Source: Spirochaetaceae bacterium (GTDB taxonomy: Bacteria; Spirochaetota; Spirochaetia; CADAEX01). From it: a stretch of 5,835 nucleotides of DNA. Numbering within the stretch: the first letter of the stretch is position 1; every line of letters starts with the position of its first letter. Shown here in pieces: positions 1 through 5,501 of this stretch. The DNA lies in assembly GCA_009778835.1 (NCBI GenBank), contig WRFK01000107.1, forward strand, positions 1 to 5,835, read 5' to 3'. The notes below the pieces were generated by a model. It did not search any database. It saw only the letters and a list, made by a program, of their open reading frames with translations, and was not told where the DNA came from. A program made the translations under genes and the position numbers.

Positions 1-497
1 GATACATTTCCGGATTTTGTTGTTGCCCCTACAAGAGTAAATGACGGTAATGGTATTCGTACAGATCTTGCGGCTGGCCCCTGCCCTATTATCCAGTCAA
101 GTTCAAAATCCTCCATTGCAATATAGAGCATTTCTTCTATTACCGGCTTAAGCCTGTGAATTTCATCAATAAAAAATATTGTGTGGTCGTTGATCGATGT
201 TAAAAGCCCTGCAATGTCTTTGGGTTTATCAAGAGCAGGAGCAGATGTAACCTTAAACTCGCTTCCCATTTCATTTGCAAGTATATAGGCAAGTGTTGTT
301 TTTCCAAGCCCGGGCGGACCGCTTAAAAAAACATGGTCAAGGCTTTCTCTTCTCTCTTTGGCTGCTTTTAAAAAAACTTTAAGGTTATCTTTTATCTCAT
401 GCTGACCCTGAAAATCATCAAGAGATAATGGCCTTAATTTTTTTTCATTTACATCTTCTTCCCCAAACTCGCCTGAAAGCATTTTTGATTTTTTCAT
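1..497 (-). CDS. ruvB: Holliday junction branch migration ATPase RuvB (N-terminal part, cut by window edge)
   Basis: RuvB is the AAA+ hexameric motor that pumps DNA through the RuvA-bound Holliday junction. My translation from 497 gives 165 codons without a stop, running off the left edge; a full RuvB is about 330-350 residues. Visible features: the RPLSLDDFQGQ segment (residues 22-32), Walker A GPPGLGKTT (60-68, Lys66), Walker B FFIDEIH (108-114), the MEDFELDWIIGQGPAARS stretch (128-145) typical of RuvB, and the sensor-1 region FTLVGATTKSG (153-163). The last is usually TTRxG, so Lys161 is a mild departure. Two in-frame starts exist: ATG at 497 (MKKSKML) and ATG at 482. I chose 497 because a weak GTGAG lies upstream and nothing resembling a ribosome site precedes 482. 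It starts 10 nt after the ruvA stop, so it is probably co-transcribed with ruvC and ruvA. The C-terminal winged-helix DNA-binding domain lies outside the window. Confidence 0.96.
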   Translation of the reverse strand, partial: MKKSKMLSGEFGEEDVNEKKLRPLSLDDFQGQHEIKDNLKVFLKAAKERRESLDHVFLSGPPGLGKTTLAYILANEMGSEFKVTSAPALDKPKDIAGLLTSINDHTIFFIDEIHRLKPVIEEMLYIAMEDFELDWIIGQGPAARSVRIPLPSFTLVGATTKSGNV

Positions 498-507
498 AAT
501 AAATTAC

Positions 508-1110
508 TCACATGGAACTTAAAGCAATAATTGCTTTTTTTAGAATTGCTTTTTCTTTTTCAGCAAAATCAAGATTTTTAATATCATCTTCTTTTGCAAT
601 AATCTCTACTGTTTTTGAAGCTTTTCTGTATTCAAATCCCATATCAGTAAGAGCTTTTATAATATCGTTATATTGAGACGAAGACGCGGATACATCCGCT
701 ATGCTATCTTTTAAAAGTTTTCCCCTCATAGCAAGGACAATTTTCTGCGCGGTTTTTTGACCTATTCCGGGAAGAGTTGAAAGCAGCGAAATATTTTCGC
801 TGTCAAGCGCAGAAATAAAATCATCTACAGAGATACCTGATAATATTTTTAATGCCTGCTTTGGGCCAATACCATTTATTTTAATAAGTTCAAAAAAAAG
901 CGATCTCTCTTTTTCATCATTAAAACCATAAAGAGTAATATTATCTTCCCTGACATGAAGATAAGTCATTATCCTGGCATTGTTATTGATCGAAGGGATA
1001 AGTGAAATTGATTTTGAAGAAGTATGAATTTCCCATTCAATTCCATTATTTTCCAGATAAACAACAGAGGCTCCCTTATATGTAATTGTTCCGGAAATGC
1101 TGTTAAACAT
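508..1110 (-). CDS. ruvA: Holliday junction branch migration complex subunit RuvA
   Basis: RuvA is the tetrameric protein that clamps the four-way junction and loads RuvB hexamers. At 200 residues it is the usual length. Three domains are visible: an N-terminal OB-fold (about 1-63, with the family motif YLHVREDNITLYGF at 50-63), a tandem helix-hairpin-helix domain (ELIKINGIGPKQALKIL at 74-90 and LSTLPGIGQKTAQKIVLAMRG at 110-130), and, after a short polar linker (about 135-147), a C-terminal RuvB-contacting three-helix domain (NDIIKALTDMGFEYRKASKTV, 148-168). The start ATG shares its A with the ruvC stop (TAATG, 1112-1108), which points to translational coupling. ruvB follows after 10 nt. Nothing is missing or unusual. 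Confidence 0.98.
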   Translation of the reverse strand: MFNSISGTITYKGASVVYLENNGIEWEIHTSSKSISLIPSINNNARIMTYLHVREDNITLYGFNDEKERSLFFELIKINGIGPKQALKILSGISVDDFISALDSENISLLSTLPGIGQKTAQKIVLAMRGKLLKDSIADVSASSSQYNDIIKALTDMGFEYRKASKTVEIIAKEDDIKNLDFAEKEKAILKKAIIALSSM

Positions 1111-1589
1111 TATTTAAAACCTCTGTTATTGCAGTGGCATATTGCTGCTGCAAGGGCGTCAGAAGCATGATCAGGTTCCGGCGCTTTTTCAAGCTTAAGA
1201 AGCAGTTTTACAAGCTCCTGGACCTGGTTTTTATCTGCCCTCCCATTCCCAACTATTGTCTGCTTGATTTTAAGCGGCGAATATTCAATAGCAGGAATTT
1301 TGGACTGCGCACAAATAAGATGAATGACCCCTTTTGCATGGGCAACCGGTATTGCGCTTAAAGCATTTTTTGCAAAATAGATCCCTTCGATGGATACTTC
1401 ATCTGGTTTGTATTTGGATGCTATCTTTTTTAATTTATTATAAATCTCCTGAAGGCGCACTGAAATATCATCTTCTGCAGATGTCACTATAACTCCGTGA
1501 GTTACATAACTATATCTGCATTTATCATAATCTATAATTCCAAATCCTGTTTGCGCCAACCCGGGATCAACACCCAATACTCTAAGCAA
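1110..1589 (-). CDS. ruvC: Crossover junction endodeoxyribonuclease RuvC
   Basis: RuvC is the dimeric, metal-dependent resolvase that nicks Holliday junctions symmetrically, working with RuvAB. The 159-residue protein is near the normal length and has an RNase H-like fold signature: GVDPGLAQTGFG (6-17, Asp8), VSIEGIYFAKN (65-75, Glu68), the KQTIVGNGRADKNQVQ segment (109-124) and DHASDALAAAICH (140-152). By alignment with E. coli RuvC (Asp7, Glu66, Asp138, Asp141), the last two active-site positions are His141 and Asp144. A histidine at this place also occurs in Thermus thermophilus RuvC, so the enzyme is probably active. The start codon is TTG at 1589-1587: no ATG lies in frame between the upstream in-frame stop (about 1614) and the GVDPG motif, and GGTG at 1598-1595 supplies a short Shine-Dalgarno match. 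It starts 11 nt after the yebC stop and overlaps the ruvA start by 1 nt. Confidence 0.97.
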   Translation of the reverse strand: MLRVLGVDPGLAQTGFGIIDYDKCRYSYVTHGVIVTSAEDDISVRLQEIYNKLKKIASKYKPDEVSIEGIYFAKNALSAIPVAHAKGVIHLICAQSKIPAIEYSPLKIKQTIVGNGRADKNQVQELVKLLLKLEKAPEPDHASDALAAAICHCNNRGFK

Positions 1590-1594
1590 AATTA

Positions 1595-1598
1595 CACC
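1595..1598 (-). promoter_or_regulatory. Ribosome binding site (GGTG) deciding the TTG start of ruvC
   Basis: GGTG on the minus strand lies 5 nt before the TTG at 1589 and matches part of the extended anti-Shine-Dalgarno complement (GGAGGTGA). It supports the TTG as the ruvC start. The match is only four bases, and an ATT directly upstream of the TTG is in frame, so an alternative start one codon earlier cannot be excluded. Confidence 0.5.
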
Positions 1599-1600
1599 AA

Positions 1601-2344
1601 TTAATCTTTTAATTCAAAGTTATCGGGAATTTCGAGGTTTGTGGATACAGACTGAACATCATCCAGCTCCTCGATCCTTTCAACAAGCTTGAGAACTTTT
1701 TCTGTTTTTTCCTCATCGAGCGCTACTGTGGTATCTGGTATATTTGATACATCAGACATATCTTTTTCAAAATTTGCTTTTGTAAGAGCATCAAGCACTT
1801 TTATAAAGTTTTCAGGAGATGTCATTACTTCAATTGTTTCGCCAGCTGTAGCTATATCATCTGCGCCTGCTTCAAGGGCAATTTCAATAATATCATCTTC
1901 CTTATATTTTGCTGAACTAAAAGTAATCATCCCTTTTTTCTTAAAAAGATATGAAACACAGCCTGATTCTCCCAGGTTTCCGCCACCTTTGCTAAGAATG
2001 CTTCTTACTTCGGCAGCTGTTCTGTTTTTGTTGTCCGTAAGAGCATCAATAAGAATAGCAACTCCGCCCGGTCCATAGCCTTCATAAGTTAATTCTGTAT
2101 AGCTTACGCCTTCAAGACCCCCCACACCCTTTTTTACTGCCCTGTCTATATTGTCTTTTGGCATATTTGCTTCTTTTGCTTTAAGAATAGCAGTTCTTAA
2201 TCTTGGATTTGCAGCTTCATCACCGCCACCCTGCTTTGCAGCAACAGTTATTTCTTTAATTATTTTGGTAAATATCTGGCCCCTTTTTGCGTCATTTGCA
2301 CCTTTTTTGTGCTTTATGGAAGCCCATTTACTATGACCTGACAT
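1601..2344 (-). CDS. yebC: YebC/PmpR (TACO1) family regulatory/translation factor
   Basis: The 247-residue protein has the typical length and the family's diagnostic N-terminus MSGHSKWASIKHKKGANDAKRG (1-22), followed by NPRLRTAILKAKEANMPKDNIDRAVKKG (46-73), YEGYGPGGVAILIDALTDNKNRTAAEVR (87-114) and SKGGGNLGESGCVSYLF (118-134). The C-terminal part (about 138-240) is the more variable, acidic two-domain half. The family was named for DNA-binding transcriptional regulators such as PmpR, and mitochondrial TACO1 and recent bacterial work tie it to helping ribosomes through difficult, proline-rich stretches; which role applies here cannot be read from sequence. The ATG at 2344 is preceded by a strong AAGGAG. 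A yebC gene directly before ruvC is an old, widespread arrangement, also seen in E. coli. It is cytoplasmic, with no signal or membrane segment. Confidence 0.97.
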   Translation of the reverse strand: MSGHSKWASIKHKKGANDAKRGQIFTKIIKEITVAAKQGGGDEAANPRLRTAILKAKEANMPKDNIDRAVKKGVGGLEGVSYTELTYEGYGPGGVAILIDALTDNKNRTAAEVRSILSKGGGNLGESGCVSYLFKKKGMITFSSAKYKEDDIIEIALEAGADDIATAGETIEVMTSPENFIKVLDALTKANFEKDMSDVSNIPDTTVALDEEKTEKVLKLVERIEELDDVQSVSTNLEIPDNFELKD

Positions 2345-2351
2345 ATCTTTT

Positions 2352-2357
2352 CTCCTT
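2352..2357 (-). promoter_or_regulatory. Strong Shine-Dalgarno (AAGGAG) for yebC
   Basis: AAGGAG on the minus strand lies 7 nt before the yebC ATG at 2344. It is the best Shine-Dalgarno match in the window together with the one upstream of lepB2, and it fixes the yebC start. The surrounding 11-mer (2350-2360) recurs at 2483-2493. Confidence 0.85.
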
Positions 2358-2367
2358 AATTAAAATT

Positions 2368-2398
2368 ACTATAGATGAAAGCTAAAAGTCAATAACAA
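2368..2398 (-). promoter_or_regulatory. Possible promoter for yebC-ruvCAB
   Basis: On the minus strand, TATAGT (2373-2368, five of six consensus bases) could be a -10 box. Candidate -35 boxes are TTGTTA (2398-2393, 19-bp spacer) and the better hexamer TTGACT (2392-2387), which sits too close at 13 bp. Transcription would start near 2361, giving a leader of about 17 nt that still contains the AAGGAG. The spacing is not ideal and AT-rich DNA gives chance matches, so this is tentative; the four genes could also be read through from hemW. Confidence 0.35.
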
Positions 2399-2455
2399 GT
2401 GACTACCCCTGCTTTGGCTGCTCAGAGCAGGAGTTTGATAGTCTGGGATAGTCAC
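2399..2455 (-). repeat. 57-bp nested palindrome / RNA hairpin between hemW and yebC
   Basis: Outer arms are 2399-2409 and 2445-2455 (GTGACTACCCC and GGGATAGTCAC on the plus strand): 10 of 11 positions are complementary. In a minus-strand transcript the eleventh becomes a U-G wobble; in a plus-strand transcript it would be a C-A mismatch. Inside is a shorter hairpin, CTGCT-CTG-AGCAG (2430-2418), and a second copy of AGCA (2413-2410) that competes for the same CTGCT. No run of U follows the outer stem in either direction, so it is not a standard intrinsic terminator. It could be a transcript-processing or stabilising hairpin, a cis-regulatory leader, or a REP/MITE-like repeat unit. Confidence 0.7.
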
Positions 2456-2507
2456 ATAAGTATGGCAGTGCAGCGATTTTGATTCTCCTTAATGTTTAAT
2501 CGCTAAT

Positions 2508-3677
2508 TCACAGATTTTTAGGAATAGACTCCATTACATCAATCATAAAAGATGTGTGAAAATATCTCCCTTTTTTGTTTAATGAAAGCTGATCATTCGG
2601 AGTTATAAACCCTTTTTTGTCCCATTTTAAAATAACAGGTTCCAATAATTTCTTTAAATCAATATTAAAAAAACTGCCTGTCTTTTCAAGGCTTATACCA
2701 TTTTTTGTCCGCAGCCCCATCATAAGGAGTTCGATCAAAAAATCATGATTGTTTACAATCTCTTTTTCCATGCCCCATAAAGATTTTTCACCTTTCAAAA
2801 AAACATCAGGATCATCTGTTACAGATATTCTGCAAAATGAATTGTTGCTGTAATAAGTTGAAACTGCAGATAATCCGCATCCTATATAAGGTTCAATTTT
2901 CCAGTAATTATTGTTATGGAGGCACTCATCTCCAGGAACACAAAAATTTGAAACTTCATAATGATCATAACCAGATGCCCCAAGCAATTCACAAGATTCT
3001 ATCCAGCACATCTCATCCTGATCTTTTTCTGAATATTTTTGATACAGTTTTGTCCCTTCTTCTATTGTAAGAAAGTATAAGGATATATGGCTGGGCTTAA
3101 AAGAAAGCGCAGTAGTTACATCAGACAACGCTTCATCAACAGTTTGTCCTGGAATCGAAGATATAAGATCAATGCTTAATTTTTTATCGCTGTATTTTTT
3201 TAACAATTCAAGAGCATTGTAAACAGCTTCTATAGTAGCGTTCCTGCCAAGAGTATTAAGCATTTTTTTGTTAAAAGACTGAACTCCCAAGCTTATCCTT
3301 GTAACAGGCAAATCATTTAACATTTTTAACAAATCACGATTTACTGTTTCGGGATTTACCTCAATAGTAAATTCTTCAGGCAGACCATCATACATTGAAA
3401 CAACAGTTTTAATTAATTTTTCAAGTTTTTCCCAACCTATTGCAGAAGGGGTTCCTCCCCCTATATAAATTGAATTTATGGTACTAATGTTTAGCAGTTT
3501 ATTAAAATAAATTATCTGATTAACTGTCTCTTTCAAAATACCATCAATAAAAGAATCTTCTATTGGTAATGAAAATGAAGATAAAAATGGTATTGAATAA
3601 AAATCACAATAACTGCATTTTTTTTTGCAAAATGGGATATGGATATATAGCGCTTTGGGGATTGTATCAAAAAACAT
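2508..3677 (-). CDS. hemW: Radical SAM heme chaperone HemW (coproporphyrinogen III oxidase-like)
   Basis: A 389-residue radical SAM protein. The [4Fe-4S] motif is Cys17-x3-Cys21-x2-Cys24-Asp-Phe (IPFCKKKCSYCDF). True HemN has a fourth cysteine (CxxxCxxCxC), and Phe in that place points to HemW, a heme-binding chaperone rather than a coproporphyrinogen dehydrogenase. Other family marks: YIGGGTPS (71-78, SAM binding), IEVNPET (105-111), RISLGVQSFN (127-136), DLISSIPGQT (170-179), DHYEVSNF (238-245) and HNNNYW (254-259), then a HemW-type C-terminal domain (about 300-389). It is cytoplasmic. The ATG at 3677 overlaps the end of lepB2 by 11 nt; only a weak AAAGAA precedes it, so translation probably depends on lepB2. 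A physiological heme partner cannot be deduced, since no heme or cytochrome gene is nearby. Confidence 0.94.
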   Translation of the reverse strand: MFFDTIPKALYIHIPFCKKKCSYCDFYSIPFLSSFSLPIEDSFIDGILKETVNQIIYFNKLLNISTINSIYIGGGTPSAIGWEKLEKLIKTVVSMYDGLPEEFTIEVNPETVNRDLLKMLNDLPVTRISLGVQSFNKKMLNTLGRNATIEAVYNALELLKKYSDKKLSIDLISSIPGQTVDEALSDVTTALSFKPSHISLYFLTIEEGTKLYQKYSEKDQDEMCWIESCELLGASGYDHYEVSNFCVPGDECLHNNNYWKIEPYIGCGLSAVSTYYSNNSFCRISVTDDPDVFLKGEKSLWGMEKEIVNNHDFLIELLMMGLRTKNGISLEKTGSFFNIDLKKLLEPVILKWDKKGFITPNDQLSLNKKGRYFHTSFMIDVMESIPKNL

Positions 3678-4416
3678 TTATTCTTTTTAAAGGCCAATAT
3701 CTAAAAACTGCTTTCCCTTTTACGCTTTGCTCCGGAATAAGGCCGCTGCTGCGGGAATCAAGATAGAGCTCCCGGTTATCTCCCATAATAAAATAGTAAC
3801 CTTCGGCTATTTTTATTTCATCGCTATCTAAATAAAAAGGGTTGTTTTTGCTATCCCAGTTATCGGGGAAGGAAGAAATATTGATATTATACTTGTCTTT
3901 GTTAAGCTCAAATTCTGTTACAAAGATATCGCTTTCCATAGACTTAATATGAGCTACATTATTTTTTATTTTAATTGTATCTCCGGGAATGCCAACTATT
4001 CTGCTTAGATTTACCCTGTCGTTGTAATCATACTTTGTTTTAAGCTCTTTTTTCTGGAAAGTAAAAAATTTGATAATCGAATTCAGAGGCTTTAAATACC
4101 ATGGATAATCTTTTTTAAAATTCTGATGAAAGATAACAATATCTCCTCTTTGGGGTTGCCCTATGCCCGGAATTGTAAACCTATTATTGAATATGCGCTG
4201 CTGATATGATGGCTTAAAAACAAGCAGCCTGTTGTTTTTCTGCATAAGAGGTTCCATTGAGTTGCTTTTTACATTTAAAGTAAAAATAAATATGCCTGTT
4301 ATTATTTCATAGAGTATAAAAACAATTAAAAAAAATTTAACTATTTTCAGGATAAAAGACTTTTTTCTTCTGCCTGGTTTGTAAAGACTATACTGGTATT
4401 TTTTGCCAAAGATCAT
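3667..4416 (-). CDS. Signal peptidase I-like S26 family protein, catalytic lysine replaced
   Basis: A 249-residue S26-family protein with one N-terminal membrane helix (about 23-47) after a basic stretch (GRRKKS, 15-20), so the bulk should face the periplasm. Box B is VKSNSMEPLM (49-58) with the nucleophile Ser53; box C is RGDIVIF (90-96); box D is LSRIVGIPGDTI (137-148); box E is MGDNRELYLDSRSSG, with the conserved GDNR and DSR. The general-base lysine normally directly before Arg in box D (xKRVxGxPGD) is Ser138 here, codon AGC at 4005-4003. Box B also lacks the usual xGD after SMxP (QKNNRLL). The fold is retained but catalysis by the normal Ser-Lys dyad looks impossible. It starts 7 nt after lepB1 stops, with AGGAG ahead, and ends inside hemW's start. 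It may be a specialised or inactive partner of LepB1. Confidence 0.88.
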   Translation of the reverse strand: MIFGKKYQYSLYKPGRRKKSFILKIVKFFLIVFILYEIITGIFIFTLNVKSNSMEPLMQKNNRLLVFKPSYQQRIFNNRFTIPGIGQPQRGDIVIFHQNFKKDYPWYLKPLNSIIKFFTFQKKELKTKYDYNDRVNLSRIVGIPGDTIKIKNNVAHIKSMESDIFVTEFELNKDKYNINISSFPDNWDSKNNPFYLDSDEIKIAEGYYFIMGDNRELYLDSRSSGLIPEQSVKGKAVFRYWPLKRINVF

Positions 4417-4420
4417 AGAT

Positions 4421-4425
4421 CTCCT
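4421..4425 (-). promoter_or_regulatory. Shine-Dalgarno (AGGAG) for the second signal peptidase gene
   Basis: AGGAG on the minus strand ends 4 nt before the ATG at 4416 and overlaps the lepB1 stop codon TAG (4426-4424). A ribosome finishing lepB1 is placed directly on the next start, so the two paralogs are probably made together. Confidence 0.75.
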
Positions 4426-5416
4426 ACCTTATTGTTCCAAACCTTCCTGCAGGCCAATACTTTATCATGGCTTTTCCAAGAACCTTTTTTTCTCTTACAG
4501 GACCGAAATATCTGCCATCCCTTGAGTTATCCCTGTTGTCGCCAAGAGGAAAGATCCACCCTTCAGGAATATACCAACCTGTTTCATATTTTCTGTAATT
4601 TTTCCTTATCCATTGATTATGCGGTTGTATTGAATAATCTATTTCAGACCTGTATTCATTAAAAGTTATTGGATCCGGAAGTGTTTTTAAATCAGGATAA
4701 ACAGAATTTAATCTGTTAAAAGCTTCCATATCCGGAGTTGAAGGTTTGGCATTATAATAAGAGTAGATCATTGCTGTAGCAGCTTTTCTGTATAAAGTAT
4801 ACTCATTCACATTTATAAGTCTTCTGACAGGTGTCGTAGCTCTGCCCTTTTGTTTAAACTCTTTTTCAACAATCCAGTGCTCAACCCCTGCCGGCTTTAT
4901 GAGCAGATTTCCATTTACATTTCTTATTCTGTCTCCCCCGACTCCGGCTGCCCTTTTTATAAGGAAATGAGCTTTGGGGTTTCCATACTGATCTTTATCA
5001 ATATCAACCAGCGAAAGGGTAACCATATACAAAACTCTCTGCGTAATATCAAAAAGGGGCCCTTTGGAAAGATAAGTGGGGCTTTCAAAAATAATTACTT
5101 CTCCCCGCTGAGGCTTAAATAATCCGGGAATTTTAAGAGCGCCGGGAATAAGCTCAGGTCCATAAACCATTTTGTTAACAAATATTCTGTCTTTTACCAG
5201 AAGAGTATTGATCATTGACCCTGAAGGGATTTGATATGCCTGGAAAAAATATTGATTTATAAGAAGCACTACCATTGCTGCCCATAAAAATGCTTCTATC
5301 CAGTCCACAACAGGATTTTTGCTTTTATGCTTTTTATATTTATTGTACTTTTTTATCTTACGCCGTGTAAGCAAGTACTCTGTAATTCTTTGTATTTTAT
5401 CAAAATATTTTGTCAT
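4424..5416 (-). CDS. lepB: Signal peptidase I (large spirochaete-like form)
   Basis: LepB cuts signal peptides from Sec/Tat-exported proteins at the outer face of the inner membrane. In the 330-residue form starting at 5416: a very basic cytoplasmic N-terminus (KKYNKYKKHKSK, about 22-33), one membrane helix (about 39-58), box B YQIPSGSMINTLL (61-73, nucleophile Ser67), box C QRGEVIIF (103-110), box D FLIKRAAGVGGD (151-162, catalytic Lys154) and box E PLGDNRDNSRDGRYFGPV (290-307). Both dyad residues are present, so it should be active. Box D reads GVGGD where GLPGD is usual, and about 35-40 extra residues lie between boxes C and D. The frame stays open up to an ATG at 5521, but that reading crosses the divergent promoter and the plus-strand gene start; the minus promoter at 5468-5441 would start RNA near 5434, making 5416 the first usable ATG. 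Its ribosome site is weak (GGGGA, 12 nt upstream). Confidence 0.93.
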   Translation of the reverse strand: MTKYFDKIQRITEYLLTRRKIKKYNKYKKHKSKNPVVDWIEAFLWAAMVVLLINQYFFQAYQIPSGSMINTLLVKDRIFVNKMVYGPELIPGALKIPGLFKPQRGEVIIFESPTYLSKGPLFDITQRVLYMVTLSLVDIDKDQYGNPKAHFLIKRAAGVGGDRIRNVNGNLLIKPAGVEHWIVEKEFKQKGRATTPVRRLINVNEYTLYRKAATAMIYSYYNAKPSTPDMEAFNRLNSVYPDLKTLPDPITFNEYRSEIDYSIQPHNQWIRKNYRKYETGWYIPEGWIFPLGDNRDNSRDGRYFGPVREKKVLGKAMIKYWPAGRFGTIR

Positions 5417-5440
5417 TATAAGAGAGTATCCCCGTAGCAG

Positions 5441-5468
5441 ATTATCATAAATTTTATCACATTGACAA
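5441..5468 (-). promoter_or_regulatory. Sigma-70-type promoter for lepB1-lepB2-hemW
   Basis: On the minus strand, TTGTCA (5468-5463) and GATAAT (5446-5441) are separated by 16 bp; each hexamer matches consensus at five of six bases. RNA would start near 5434, leaving a leader of about 18 nt before the lepB1 ATG at 5416. Its -35 box overlaps that of the plus-strand promoter. Confidence 0.6.
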
Positions 5469-5491
5469 GTAATAATGGTTATCCATATAAT
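5462..5491 (+). promoter_or_regulatory. Perfect-consensus sigma-70-type promoter for the PEGA gene
   Basis: TTGACA (5462-5467) and TATAAT (5486-5491) are both exact consensus hexamers with an 18-bp spacer. The expected start of RNA is near 5497-5499, only 3-5 nt before the ATG at 5502, which would make the message practically leaderless unless translation begins at a later codon. Confidence 0.75.
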
Positions 5492-5501
5492 GCGACAAGA
5501 C

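Larger units (their letters stand above)
2350..2493. repeat. 11-bp direct repeat pair TTCTCCTTAAT flanking the hairpin region
   Basis: TTCTCCTTAAT occurs at 2350-2360 and again at 2483-2493, 122 bp apart, on either side of the palindrome. On the minus strand each copy reads ATTAAGGAGAA. The first copy is the yebC ribosome site; the second lies just after the hemW stop and has no ATG, GTG or TTG start at normal spacing. It may be the trace of an insertion or local duplication, or a coincidence of two purine-rich ribosome-site sequences. Confidence 0.5.

Noticed and set aside
1134..1361. Plus-strand open frame opposite ruvC
   Set aside because: Fully inside ruvC, whose active-site motifs are all intact; the translation is Cys/Arg/Phe-rich and unlike any family.
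1689..2336. Plus-strand open frames opposite yebC
   Set aside because: They are antisense shadows of a well-conserved gene, with low-complexity Ser/Ala-rich translations and no family likeness.
2399..2455. Palindrome as an intrinsic terminator after hemW
   Set aside because: The stem is strong, but neither strand has a U-run directly after it.
2462..2482. Short plus-strand ORF MAVQRF and a minus-strand ATG followed at once by TGA near 2459
   Set aside because: A few codons or none, with no ribosome site; not supportable as genes.
2508..3677. HemN (oxygen-independent coproporphyrinogen III dehydrogenase) as the identity of hemW
   Set aside because: The fourth cysteine of the CxxxCxxCxC motif is missing (Phe26), and the HNxxYW motif fits HemW.
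2837..5122. Plus-strand open frames opposite hemW, the two signal peptidase genes and their junction
   Set aside because: Complementary-frame artefacts of AT-rich coding DNA; no recognisable domain and no ribosome sites.
5415..5420. TATAAT on the minus strand as a -10 box at the lepB1 start codon
   Set aside because: It overlaps the ATG, has no -35-like hexamer 16-18 bp upstream, and would place RNA start inside the gene.
5475..5501. Earlier in-frame ATGs (5475, 5490) for the PEGA protein
   Set aside because: Both lie within the -35/-10 region of the perfect-consensus promoter and have no ribosome site, so they would not be in the message.
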